The notes beneath the pieces are model-generated. The model was not told the DNA's origin and did no database searches. It was given only the letters and a program-made list of their open reading frames with translations. Shown here one piece after another: positions 29,360 to 38,629 of a stretch of 64,000 nt of DNA (position 1 is the stretch's first letter; every line of letters begins with the position of its first letter). The stretch lies in assembly GCA_021204025.1 (NCBI GenBank), contig JAJQAC010000064.1, positions 1 to 64,000 on the forward strand, read 5' to 3'. This DNA comes from Clostridiales bacterium (GTDB taxonomy: Bacteria > Bacillota > Clostridia > Lachnospirales > Lachnospiraceae). The translations under genes were made by a program, and so were the position numbers.

Positions 29360-29688
29360 TTCCGGGATTTTTCCTGCTCAAATACAGACTTTAATATCGT
29401 CAGAGCAATATTCTGTATGGAAGGCGAGGTGGTTTCCCACAGAGCTTCCACTTCTCTGATCTGGCTGATTTCATTTGTGGATAGATCATCCTGCAGCAGA
29501 TAATCCGGAGAGACGCCCAGGGCGTTGCAGATATCGATAAAGACCGGGAGACTGGGCGTTTTGACGCCGCCTTCAATTTGACGAAGATAAACAGAGTTGA
29601 TATTGCACAACTCTGCAAGCTGTTCTGCAGTTAACCGACGGTCATTTCTGGCCGATTTAATTTGTTTGCCCAGTCCTTGTACATTCAT
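29356..29688 (-). CDS. XRE-family HTH regulator
   Basis: LGKQIKSARNDRRLTAEQLAELCNINSVYLRQIEGGVKTPSLPVFIDICNALGVSPDYLL. Confidence 0.9.
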   Translation of the reverse strand: MNVQGLGKQIKSARNDRRLTAEQLAELCNINSVYLRQIEGGVKTPSLPVFIDICNALGVSPDYLLQDDLSTNEISQIREVEALWETTSPSIQNIALTILKSVFEQEKSRN

Positions 29689-29815
29689 GAATTCACCTAT
29701 TATTATAAGCCTTTAGCTTTGGTAATGTCTGCTAAAAGATTAAATTAGCATTGTGGAATTTAACAGATTCTGATAGACTATGCAATATAAGCCATAAGGT
29801 AACAAATATCCAAAT

Positions 29816-30244
29816 TTGGGGCAGGTGGAAGCTATGAGAGACGATTCCGGAGCTAAGGTGGAACGAATTTTATCGATTTATACAAGGTTAAAAGAAGGAG
29901 GCGTCATTGATAAAGCAAAGGAGCTTGCCGCGCTGGGGATATCGGAGAGAACGCTGCAACGTGATATTGCGGACATTCAGGCATTCTTAAGTAACCGGAT
30001 CAATGAAAATGGTAAGATGCAGGAGATCCGGTATGAGCGGTCGACCGGCAGATACCGACTGGTTACAAGGACAGAAAAGCAGCTGAATCCGCAGGAACTG
30101 CTGGTTATCTGTCAGTCGTTGCTGGAGGGAAGTTCCCTGGCGCGCGAGGAACGGTTGCCGATCCTTTATAAACTGTTAAATAACTGTGATGAGGGTCGGG
30201 AACGAGATCAGATCAGGGATATGATTGCGAAGGAACAGGAATGA
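29816..30244 (+). CDS. Short HTH protein resembling the N-terminus of WYL/DeoR-type regulators, without a WYL domain
   Basis: DKAKELAALGISERTLQRDIADIQAFL...; ends at 142 aa. Confidence 0.7.
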   Translation: MGQVEAMRDDSGAKVERILSIYTRLKEGGVIDKAKELAALGISERTLQRDIADIQAFLSNRINENGKMQEIRYERSTGRYRLVTRTEKQLNPQELLVICQSLLEGSSLAREERLPILYKLLNNCDEGRERDQIRDMIAKEQE

Positions 30245-30389
30245 TGGACAGGGAATTATGAAATGAAGTCGTTGCAGAATCGGCAAATTCCTGCTATGAT
30301 GGGACAGGAAACAAGGAAACTTGTGGAACCGGTTCGGGGTCAGGAAAGAGGATTTCCGGTGTTTTCTGGAGACAGGAGCCGGTATCCTC

Positions 30390-30565
30390 TTTTTATCTTA
30401 TAGGAAAGTTCGTCCTATAAGATAAAAAGTCTCCGACGGATCGCACTGCGGTGGAAAGGAAGATGTCGCTGCCGCGTCTACGCTCCGCTTCGGTCGTTGC
30501 TAAACGTGTGCCACTGGCACACAGCAACCGCCGCAGGCGAGAATTTCGCTTTGCGAAATTCTTTG
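30390..30565. repeat. Structured intergenic repeat (copy B) with three hairpins
   Basis: 16-bp-stem hairpin TTTTTATCTTATAGGA-AAGTTCG-TCCTATAAGATAAAAA (30390-30428), palindrome GTGTGCCACTGGCACAC (30506-30522), hairpin GAATTTCG-CTTTG-CGAAATTC (30541-30561). Confidence 0.7.
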
Positions 30566-30613
30566 TTTTATATCTGTTCGGAAAACTTCAGCGGATGACA
30601 GAGAAGGAACTTT

Positions 30614-31306
30614 ATGGAACATAATGAATATTTTAAAAAAGCACTTTCTGATTTTACCTTTGACGCAGCGAGCGGGGGAGCGATCCGCCATCTGGCGGAC
30701 TGCGGGTATACGCCGCAGCAAATCTTAAAAATGCTGGATTTTCCGACGCCTTATGAACGGATTCAGGATGAGGTATGGAAGCATTTTGTGGATAACCGGA
30801 CATTAATACTAGAAGAATCGGGGATCGGACATACAGCCGGGAACTATGAGTTTGTGACGGAATATGACGCTTACGGAAAAAGGAGTTTTCGCAAAGTCCG
30901 CGTCGGTGAAAAAGAGAACAGAATCTTTTCCTGGGACGAAAGAACGTATCAGGAAGAACGGGATGGTCCTTTGAGAACATTTCTGGCTTTGAAATGTGAA
31001 GAAAATACAGAGAAAGATGGGAAAATAAGAGGACGAAACAGCGGGATACAGGCTTATATTTCCTGTGATTTCGGACTGCAGAGTTATCGTGATGCAAAAC
31101 GTTTTGTCCGGTCACTTGACAGACTGGAGGAAGCAGAGCGGGATTATATCCTGGGGCTTCCCTGGGAGAAAAGAACCGTGTATCACCGACTGGATGAGCG
31201 TATGAGAAGGATTGCGGCCGGGCTTTACGGGGAAGGCTCTTATCATGCGGATGTTTATCTGATTCAGACGCGGGAAAAGATACGGATTGAGGAGGCGGAT
31301 TTATGA
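30614..31306 (+). CDS. Conserved-looking hypothetical protein
   Basis: 230-aa ORF overlapping pepF start by 4 bp. Confidence 0.6.
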   Translation: MEHNEYFKKALSDFTFDAASGGAIRHLADCGYTPQQILKMLDFPTPYERIQDEVWKHFVDNRTLILEESGIGHTAGNYEFVTEYDAYGKRSFRKVRVGEKENRIFSWDERTYQEERDGPLRTFLALKCEENTEKDGKIRGRNSGIQAYISCDFGLQSYRDAKRFVRSLDRLEEAERDYILGLPWEKRTVYHRLDERMRRIAAGLYGEGSYHADVYLIQTREKIRIEEADL

Positions 31307-33111
31307 TAAAGAGATCGGAAGCAGCAGAAAGGGACACCTGGAAGCTGGAGGATATGCTCGCTTCGGATGAGGCATGGGAGGAACTTTATACGGAGGCGGC
31401 CGGGGAACTGACTGTCTATGAAGAATTTAAGGGGAGACTGGCGGAGTCGGCGGATATCCTGTGTCGCTGCCTGACTTTTGATGATCGTTCTTCTCAGAAA
31501 ATGGAGCTTTTATATGTTTACGCGAAAATGCGCCTGGATCAGGACGCGTCGGAGCAGAAATATCAGGATTTCTTTGCCAGAGCGCAGTCACTGTCATTTC
31601 AGGCGGCGCAGGCGTCGTCCTTTATGGCACCGGAGATTCTGGCAATGCCGCAGGAACTGCTGGAGGAATATCAGCGGTCGGATCCGGGCATCAGCCGCTT
31701 CCGACGTTCTCTGGAGATACTGACGGCAAAGAGGGAACATACGCTTTCAGAAGAAATGGAAAATATGCTGGCGGCATCTTATGAGGCAACCCAGGGGGCG
31801 TCGCAGATCTTTGGTATGTTCAATAACGCAGATATCCGGTTCCCGGTAATCATGGATGCGGATGGAAAAAATGTGCAGATCACACATGGAAACTATATCG
31901 CGCTGCTGGAGAATCAGGATCGAAGGGTACGCAGGGACGCCTTTGAAGGAATGTACAGCGTCTATCGTCAGTTTTCCAATACACTGGCGGCGGCTTTTGC
32001 GTCTAATGTCAAACAGGCAATTTTTTACGCGATGGCCAGAAAATATGCTTCCAGCCGGGAATATATGCTCGCAGAGAATGAAGTGCCGGTGCAGGTTTAT
32101 GATAACCTGGTGTCTGCAGTGAGAGAAGCATTGCCGAAAATGCATCGGTATGTGTCGTTAAGAAAACGGATGCTGAAGGTGGATGAACTTCATATGTATG
32201 ATCTGTATGTGCCGCTGGTGGCGTCCTATGACAGAAAATATACCTTTAAAGAAGCAAAGGATCTCGTAAAAGAGGGACTTGCCCCGCTCGGAGAAGAATA
32301 TGGACAGATCCTGCAGGAAGGCTTTGATCACCGCTGGATCGACGTCTATGAGAATGAAGGAAAGCGAAGCGGAGCATATTCGTGGGGCGTATATGGATGC
32401 CATCCCTATGTGCTGATGAATTTTCACGGAACGTTAAATGATGTCTTTACGCTGGCACATGAGATGGGACACTCGATTCATTCCTGGTACTCCGATCACA
32501 ATCAGACTTATACAGATGCCGGCTACAAGATCTTCGTCGCGGAAGTGGCCTCCACCTGCAACGAGGCACTGCTGATCCGCCATCTGATTGCAGAAAGCAA
32601 AAACAGAGAGGAAAAAGCATATCTGATCAATCATTTTCTGGAAACCTTCCGGGGAACACTGTATCGCCAGACCATGTTTGCCGAATTTGAGCGTGAAACA
32701 CACGCAATGGCCGAACGTGGGGAGAGTTTGACGGCACAGGGTCTGTGTGAGTACTATCACAGACTGAATGCAGATTATTTCGGTCCGGACATGACAGTAG
32801 ACGCATCGATCGATTATGAATGGGCGCGAATCCCACATTTTTACACACCGTTTTATGTTTATCAGTACGCAACCGGATTCAGTGCGGCAGTCGCGATCAG
32901 CAGCCGGATCCTGCGGGGAGAGCCGGGCACATTGGAAGGATACCGTCGTTTCCTGAGCGGCGGATGTTCACAAAAGCCGGTAGAACTGCTGAAATTATGC
33001 GATATCGATATGTCAACTCCGGAGCCTGTACGCGAAGCACTGGCATTTTTTGACGAACTGTTGGATGAATTTGAGGATATTCTTCCCTCTCAGGGACGGA
33101 CCGTTCGCTGA
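31303..33111 (+). CDS. pepF: Oligoendopeptidase F (M3 family)
   Basis: HEMGHSIHSWYS zinc motif and M3B architecture. Confidence 0.95.
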   Translation: MIKRSEAAERDTWKLEDMLASDEAWEELYTEAAGELTVYEEFKGRLAESADILCRCLTFDDRSSQKMELLYVYAKMRLDQDASEQKYQDFFARAQSLSFQAAQASSFMAPEILAMPQELLEEYQRSDPGISRFRRSLEILTAKREHTLSEEMENMLAASYEATQGASQIFGMFNNADIRFPVIMDADGKNVQITHGNYIALLENQDRRVRRDAFEGMYSVYRQFSNTLAAAFASNVKQAIFYAMARKYASSREYMLAENEVPVQVYDNLVSAVREALPKMHRYVSLRKRMLKVDELHMYDLYVPLVASYDRKYTFKEAKDLVKEGLAPLGEEYGQILQEGFDHRWIDVYENEGKRSGAYSWGVYGCHPYVLMNFHGTLNDVFTLAHEMGHSIHSWYSDHNQTYTDAGYKIFVAEVASTCNEALLIRHLIAESKNREEKAYLINHFLETFRGTLYRQTMFAEFERETHAMAERGESLTAQGLCEYYHRLNADYFGPDMTVDASIDYEWARIPHFYTPFYVYQYATGFSAAVAISSRILRGEPGTLEGYRRFLSGGCSQKPVELLKLCDIDMSTPEPVREALAFFDELLDEFEDILPSQGRTVR

Positions 33112-33156
33112 TAAACATTGCTGAGAAATATTCTTCCAGAAAGGAAAAAAGACAAT

Positions 33157-33657
33157 ATGGAATACTGGGACATTTATGATAAAAATAAACGCAGAACCGG
33201 CCGTCTCATGAAAAAAAATGACTGGATCTTAAAAGACGGAGAATATCATCTGTCAGTTCTTGGCGCAGTTATGCGCCCGGACGGGAAATTCCTGATTACG
33301 CAGCGGGTGCTGACGAAACCCTGGGCTCCCGGCTGGTGGGAGATCCCCGGAGGGGCTGTGCAGGCAGGCGAGACCTCTGAGGCGGCGGTACTCCGCGAAG
33401 TGAGAGAAGAGACCGGACTGGACGTGTCAGACGCGGCGGGCGGCTATGTTTTCAGCTATCATCGGGAAAATCCGGGGGAAGGAGACAATTATTTTGTCGA
33501 TATCTATCGTTTTGTCATAGACTTTGACGAGAGTGATGTGAAAATTCAGGAGGAAGAAGTCCTGGGAAGCTGCCTTGCGACGAGCGCGCAGATCCGGGCG
33601 TTAGCCGAGCAGGGGATTTTCCTGCATTATGACAGTATCCGGCAGATATTTGAATAA
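33157..33657 (+). CDS. NUDIX hydrolase
   Basis: Nudix box [26 protein letters not shown]. Confidence 0.93.
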   Translation: MEYWDIYDKNKRRTGRLMKKNDWILKDGEYHLSVLGAVMRPDGKFLITQRVLTKPWAPGWWEIPGGAVQAGETSEAAVLREVREETGLDVSDAAGGYVFSYHRENPGEGDNYFVDIYRFVIDFDESDVKIQEEEVLGSCLATSAQIRALAEQGIFLHYDSIRQIFE

Positions 33658-33691
33658 CGGGTAACCGGTGAAGGAGAGCAGGCGAGTAACG

Positions 33692-34378
33692 ATGGAATGG
33701 AAAACGATTGCGCATATTGAGACTGATTTTCCGGAGAAATTCGGCATCCCCCGTCAGAGTACGCTGGTACCGGAACTGACGGGAACCATTGTCTTTGAGC
33801 CGGAGTATCGTCAGCCGGAAGCACTGCGGGGGATCGACGGGTATGATTACCTGTGGCTCCTCTGGCAGTTTGAGGTGCCGGAGCGAGACGGCTGGTCGGC
33901 TACTGTGAAGCCGCCGCGGCTGGGAGGCAATGCGCGTATGGGCGTGTTTGCGACGCGTTCGCCCTTTCGCCCCAATCCGATCGGGCTGTCGTGTGTCCGG
34001 CTGGAGTCGGTCGAGTGGGAGAGCAGACGCGGACCGTTGCTGCATGTATCGGGGATTGATCTGCGGGATCAGACGCCGCTTTATGACATCAAGCCATATC
34101 TTCCTTATGTAGACAGTCATCCGGGAGCAAGAGGCGGGTTTGCCGAAGAAGTAAAAGGCGAGCGTCTGCAGGTCATTTTCCCGGAGGAACTTCTGATGCG
34201 GCTGCCCGCAGATAAACGGGAGGCGATCCGAAAGACGCTGGCACAGGATCCGAGACCGTCCTATCAGGACGATCCGGAACGGGTGTATGGTGTAGCCTAT
34301 GCCGGAGCCAATATCCGTTTTCGCGTGGATGGAGCCATACTGACGGTGATTGATCTGTCAGAGTTTGAAGGAGCATAA
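33692..34378 (+). CDS. trmO: tRNA (N6-threonylcarbamoyladenosine(37)-N6)-methyltransferase TrmO
   Basis: IAHIETDFPEKFGIPRQ..., GIDGYDYLWLLWQF, FATRSPFRPNPIGLSCVRLE. Confidence 0.93.
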   Translation: MEWKTIAHIETDFPEKFGIPRQSTLVPELTGTIVFEPEYRQPEALRGIDGYDYLWLLWQFEVPERDGWSATVKPPRLGGNARMGVFATRSPFRPNPIGLSCVRLESVEWESRRGPLLHVSGIDLRDQTPLYDIKPYLPYVDSHPGARGGFAEEVKGERLQVIFPEELLMRLPADKREAIRKTLAQDPRPSYQDDPERVYGVAYAGANIRFRVDGAILTVIDLSEFEGA

Positions 34379-34474
34379 TTCTGACAGATGATGGAATTAT
34401 TGTATGGACAGCAGGTCGTCTGACTGAGAATTTGCGTCTTTTGCTTTCTGCAGCATGGAGTGGCAGAGAAATGA

Positions 34475-35299
34475 TTATGCGGTCAGTTCCTGCAGGGTGC
34501 CGAAATGATAGCCCATTTCCTCCCATCTGGTGAGAAGATCGTCGAGGATCTTTGCATTGGTGCGTGAAGTGCTGTGAAGAAGGACGATTGCGCCAGGGTG
34601 GATACGGGAGGTCAGTTTCTGCATGGCTTCCTCACGGGAAGGCTGTTTGTCCTCGTACCAGTCTACATAGGCGAGACTCCAGAAAAAGGTATGGTATCCA
34701 AGCTCATTTGCCATTTTCAGATTAGATTCACTGTAGAGGCCCTGCGGAGGACGGTAGAAACGGCTCATTTCCTGTCCGGTGACCTGTTCGTAGAGATTTT
34801 CCAGAGATTGAAGTTCTTCGTTGAAGGATTCTTTCGTGGAGATCCGGGACATGTCCGGATGATGAAAGGTATGATTGCCGACGGTATGTCCTTCGGCGAT
34901 CATTCGTTTCACCAGTTCAGGACTGGTATTCAGATAATTTCCAACAAGAAAGAAAGTGGCGGAAACCTGATGCTTTTTCAGGGCGTCGAGGATCGCCGGA
35001 GTATTCCCGTTTTCATAGCCGGCGTCAAAGGTAAGATAGATGACGGGCTCCTGTGTATTGCCAATATAATGGGCATGGTACTGTGCGAGATCATCTGCTG
35101 TGGCATTCCCCACGGGAGTTTTTCCCTCCTGTTGAAAACTCAGACCCCAGCTGCCGTCCGCGGAGACCGGAAGCGGTTCGCCGGAGGATATGTCAGATAC
35201 CGGATGGGTGAGATGGGCGAGGAACGTACCGGCAAAGAAAGCAAGGATCAGAAAAAGTGTGGTTCGCAGGACAGCAGCGAGATAACGCAGATCAGACAT
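34475..35299 (-). CDS. Polysaccharide deacetylase, PdaA-like
   Basis: IYLTFDAGYENGNTPAILDALKKHQVSATFFLVGNYL..., GNHTFHHPDMS, RPPQGLYSE, ALVLLHS-like terminus. Confidence 0.9.
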   Translation of the reverse strand: MSDLRYLAAVLRTTLFLILAFFAGTFLAHLTHPVSDISSGEPLPVSADGSWGLSFQQEGKTPVGNATADDLAQYHAHYIGNTQEPVIYLTFDAGYENGNTPAILDALKKHQVSATFFLVGNYLNTSPELVKRMIAEGHTVGNHTFHHPDMSRISTKESFNEELQSLENLYEQVTGQEMSRFYRPPQGLYSESNLKMANELGYHTFFWSLAYVDWYEDKQPSREEAMQKLTSRIHPGAIVLLHSTSRTNAKILDDLLTRWEEMGYHFGTLQELTA

Positions 35300-35443
35300 A
35301 TAACATACCTGAAAGGTAACTTTGGAGCAGAATATGCGGACTGGGGCCGGATTATTCCTGCTTTGCAGGATTCTTTTTAACTGTACGAAAAACAGGGAAA
35401 TGTTAAATTTTGTTAAAATGACGCGCGTCGAACCGTTTCCGAC

Positions 35444-35472
35444 TTGTAAAGGAAAAAGTAATGTTTTATAAT
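35444..35472 (+). promoter_or_regulatory. Sigma-A-type promoter for mgtE
   Basis: TTGTAA, 17 bp, TATAAT. Confidence 0.7.
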
Positions 35473-35544
35473 CAGATGGGCAAAGATTGTATTTTCAGTT
35501 AATAGGATCATACAGAGGAGTGTAAAATTATAGGAAGATAGCGG

Positions 35545-35583
35545 CCATCGCGGGAGTGCGAAGCACCAAGCGATGGGTTTTTA
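35545..35583 (+). terminator. Terminator-like hairpin in the mgtE 5' leader
   Basis: CCATCGC-GGGA-GTGC-GAA-GCAC-CAA-GCGATGG then GTTTTTAT, between the promoter and the mgtE start. Confidence 0.6.
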
Positions 35584-35636
35584 TAGATCGTGATGACTGC
35601 GAAGCAGTTATTTCCGTTTAGAATACAGGTGAGAAT

Positions 35637-37064
35637 ATGTTGCAGATAAATGAAACAATCACAGCGAAAGAGCGGGTCGATAAACCGGATTATGAGCAGG
35701 AGATTATCGCGATCATCCGAAGTGGTCAGAGTCCCAAGGTTCTTCGTGACCAGCTGGAAGATTACCATGAAAATGATATTGCTGACGCGATTCCGGAGCT
35801 CACCGTGCAGGAACGTAAGAAACTTTTTCATCTGCTGGATATCCCGACACTGTCGGATATCCTGGAGTATATGGATGAAGACGTGACAATCAGTTGTCTG
35901 AAAGAAATGGATCTTTTGAAAGCAGCGTCGGTTGTCTCCGAAATGGACTCCGATTATGCGGCAGATCTGCTGGATGCGATGCCGGAAGATCGTCGGGCGA
36001 GAGTGCTGAACCTGATGGATGAGGAGTCCAAACAGGATGTACAGCTGCTGGCGTCATTTGATGATGATGAGATCGGCAGCAAGATGTCTACCGATTATAT
36101 TGTGATTAACCGCAGTCTGTCCGTGAAGGCGGCGATGCGTGAGCTGATTAGTCAGGCGGAGGATAATAATAACGTTTCGACAATTTATGTGGTAGATGAC
36201 GCTGAGGTTTTTTATGGCGCAGTTGATCTGCGTGAACTGATTATTGCTCGTCAGGACACTGTCCTTGAGGATCTGGCGGCAACTTCTTTCCCTTATGTGT
36301 ACGCACATGAGAGTATCGATGACTGTATCGAAGAATTAAAGGATTATTCTGAGGATTCGATCCCTGTACTTGACAGCGATAACCGTGTGCTGGGCGTTAT
36401 TACTTCCCAGAACCTGATTGAAGTTGTAGATGAAGAGATGGGAGAGGATTACGCGCTGTTCGCCGGGTTGACTGCGGAGGAGGATCTGTCAGAGACGCTG
36501 ATTGAGAGTATGAAGAAACGTCTCCCCTGGCTGATTATCCTGCTGTTTCTCGGTCTGATGGTATCGGCGGTGGTCAGCGCCTTTGAAAGAGTGGTTGCGC
36601 AGCTGACGTTAATCATGGCGTTTCAGTCTCTGATTCTGGATATGTCGGGCAATGTCGGGACGCAGTCGCTGGCTGTCACGATCCGTGTATTGATGGATGA
36701 GACGCTGACCGCGCGCCAGAAGGTCGGTTTGATCATCAAGGAATCACGGGTGGGTTTCTGCAATGGACTGGTTCTTGGTTCGGCGTCGTTTCTGGTTGTC
36801 GGTCTGTTCCTGATGATAGCGAAGGGATTGCCGGCATCCTTTGCGTATGCTATCTCCGGTTGTATCGGACTTTCCATGGTAATCGCGATGCTGGTTTCCA
36901 GTGCGGTGGGGACGGTGATCCCGCTGGCTTTTAAACAGATTCATGTGGATCCTGCGGCTGCTTCGGGTCCGCTGATTACAACGGTCAACGATCTGGTTGC
37001 CGTGGTGGTTTATTATAGCCTGAGCTGGTTTTTACTGCTGCAGGTGCTGCACCTGGCAGGGTAA
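35637..37064 (+). CDS. mgtE: Magnesium transporter MgtE, copy 1
   Basis: MgtE N domain, two CBS repeats, TM domain with MAFQSLILDMSGNVGTQSLAVTIR. Confidence 0.95.
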   Translation: MLQINETITAKERVDKPDYEQEIIAIIRSGQSPKVLRDQLEDYHENDIADAIPELTVQERKKLFHLLDIPTLSDILEYMDEDVTISCLKEMDLLKAASVVSEMDSDYAADLLDAMPEDRRARVLNLMDEESKQDVQLLASFDDDEIGSKMSTDYIVINRSLSVKAAMRELISQAEDNNNVSTIYVVDDAEVFYGAVDLRELIIARQDTVLEDLAATSFPYVYAHESIDDCIEELKDYSEDSIPVLDSDNRVLGVITSQNLIEVVDEEMGEDYALFAGLTAEEDLSETLIESMKKRLPWLIILLFLGLMVSAVVSAFERVVAQLTLIMAFQSLILDMSGNVGTQSLAVTIRVLMDETLTARQKVGLIIKESRVGFCNGLVLGSASFLVVGLFLMIAKGLPASFAYAISGCIGLSMVIAMLVSSAVGTVIPLAFKQIHVDPAAASGPLITTVNDLVAVVVYYSLSWFLLLQVLHLAG

Positions 37065-37103
37065 GCGGCAGCACATTATTACGTAGGAAAGTCAGGTGAG
37101 AAT

Positions 37104-38531
37104 ATGGGAAAGCCGGATGAGATTTTGACAGAAAAAGACCGGGTAGAGAAACCGGATTATGTGGAGGAAATTATTGCGGTTGTACGCAGCAACCGTTCTC
37201 CCAGGATTCTCCAGGAGCAACTGGAGGATTATCATAATAATGATATTGCGCAGGCGATTCCCAGACTGACCGCACAGGAGCAGACGAAACTTTTTAATCT
37301 GCTGGCGCTGGAGACTCTGTCTGGCATCTTTGAATATATGGAGGAAGACGATGCGATCCGGTGTCTGAAGGAAATGGATCTGGAAAAGGAGATCGCGATT
37401 GTTTCTGAGATGGATTCGGATCGTGTGGCGTCGATCCTGAGCCTGATCCCCGGAGAGCGACGCAGGCTTCTGCTCAGCCTGATGGACGAGGAGGCCAAGA
37501 GGGATATCGAGCTGATTGCTTCCTTTGATGAAGATGAGATCGGCAGCAGGATGTCTACGGATTATATCCTGATCCGGCGGGATCTTTCGATTAAAGGGGC
37601 TATGCGGGAGCTTCTGAAACAGGCCAGAGAGAATGAAAACGTCTCTACAATATTTGTCGTCGATGAAGCAGGTGTCTTTTATGGGACGATTGATCTGCGG
37701 GAACTGATTATCGCCCGCCATGGAGATTCCCTGGAGTCGGTGATCGCGACGTCCTTCCCATATGTCTATGCGCATGAAAGTATCGATGAATGTATTGAGA
37801 AACTGAAGGATTATTCGGAGGATTCGATTCCGGTTCTGGATAATAAGAATCATGTGCTGGGAGTTATTACCTCTCAGAGTCTGATTGAAGTTGTAGACGA
37901 GGAGATGGGGGAGGATTATGCCCGTTTCGCAGGTCTGACCGCGGAGGAGGAACTCTCTGAGACGCTTCCTGAGAGCATGAAGAAGCGTCTGCCCTGGCTG
38001 GTGACGCTGTTGTTTCTGGGACTTCTGGTGTCAGGGGTAGTCAGTTCCTTCGAGAAAGTAGTTGCCCAGCTCACATTGATCATGGCGTTTCAGTCTCTGA
38101 TTCTGGGTATGTCCGGTAATGTCGGGACACAGTCGCTGGCGGTTACCATCCGCGTGCTGATGGATGAAACGCTGACTGCGCGCCAGAAAGTGGGGCTGGT
38201 TTTCAAGGAATCCCGCGTGGGTTTCTGCAATGGTCTGATCCTTGGTGTCGCGTCTTTCCTGGTAGTGGGACTGTTTCTGGTGATCGCCAAGGGACAGCCT
38301 CTTACGTATGCGTACGCGATTTCCGGCTGTATTGGCATCTCGATGGTGACCGCGATGCTGGTGTCCAGTACGGTGGGGACGGTGATCCCGCTCTTCTTTA
38401 AACAGATTCACGTTGATCCGGCGGCGGCATCAGGGCCTCTGATCACGACGGTCAACGATCTGGTCGCGGTTGTTGTGTATTATGGACTTTGCTGGGTGCT
38501 GCTTTTGCAGGTACTGCATCTGGCGGGGTGA
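37104..38531 (+). CDS. mgtE: Magnesium transporter MgtE, copy 2 (tandem paralogue)
   Basis: Same 475-aa length and architecture as copy 1; near-identical TM domain. Confidence 0.95.
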   Translation: MGKPDEILTEKDRVEKPDYVEEIIAVVRSNRSPRILQEQLEDYHNNDIAQAIPRLTAQEQTKLFNLLALETLSGIFEYMEEDDAIRCLKEMDLEKEIAIVSEMDSDRVASILSLIPGERRRLLLSLMDEEAKRDIELIASFDEDEIGSRMSTDYILIRRDLSIKGAMRELLKQARENENVSTIFVVDEAGVFYGTIDLRELIIARHGDSLESVIATSFPYVYAHESIDECIEKLKDYSEDSIPVLDNKNHVLGVITSQSLIEVVDEEMGEDYARFAGLTAEEELSETLPESMKKRLPWLVTLLFLGLLVSGVVSSFEKVVAQLTLIMAFQSLILGMSGNVGTQSLAVTIRVLMDETLTARQKVGLVFKESRVGFCNGLILGVASFLVVGLFLVIAKGQPLTYAYAISGCIGISMVTAMLVSSTVGTVIPLFFKQIHVDPAAASGPLITTVNDLVAVVVYYGLCWVLLLQVLHLAG

Positions 38532-38544
38532 GATCTTTTGAATT

Positions 38545-38587
38545 GTTAAAGTTTACCTGATTGCAGGATTATTGAATTTGGGTTATT
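38545..38587 (+). promoter_or_regulatory. Shared 19-bp motif with -10-like box, site 1
   Basis: GTTAAAGTTTACCTGATTG, 18 bp, GTTATT. Confidence 0.4.
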
Positions 38588-38629
38588 TTTCACCTGAAAA
38601 AGTGTTTTTTACGCTTGAGGGTGGAAAAG

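Noticed and set aside
35473-35637. M-box (ykoK) magnesium riboswitch upstream of mgtE
   Set aside because: I could not find the M-box conserved core; kept only as a terminator-containing leader.
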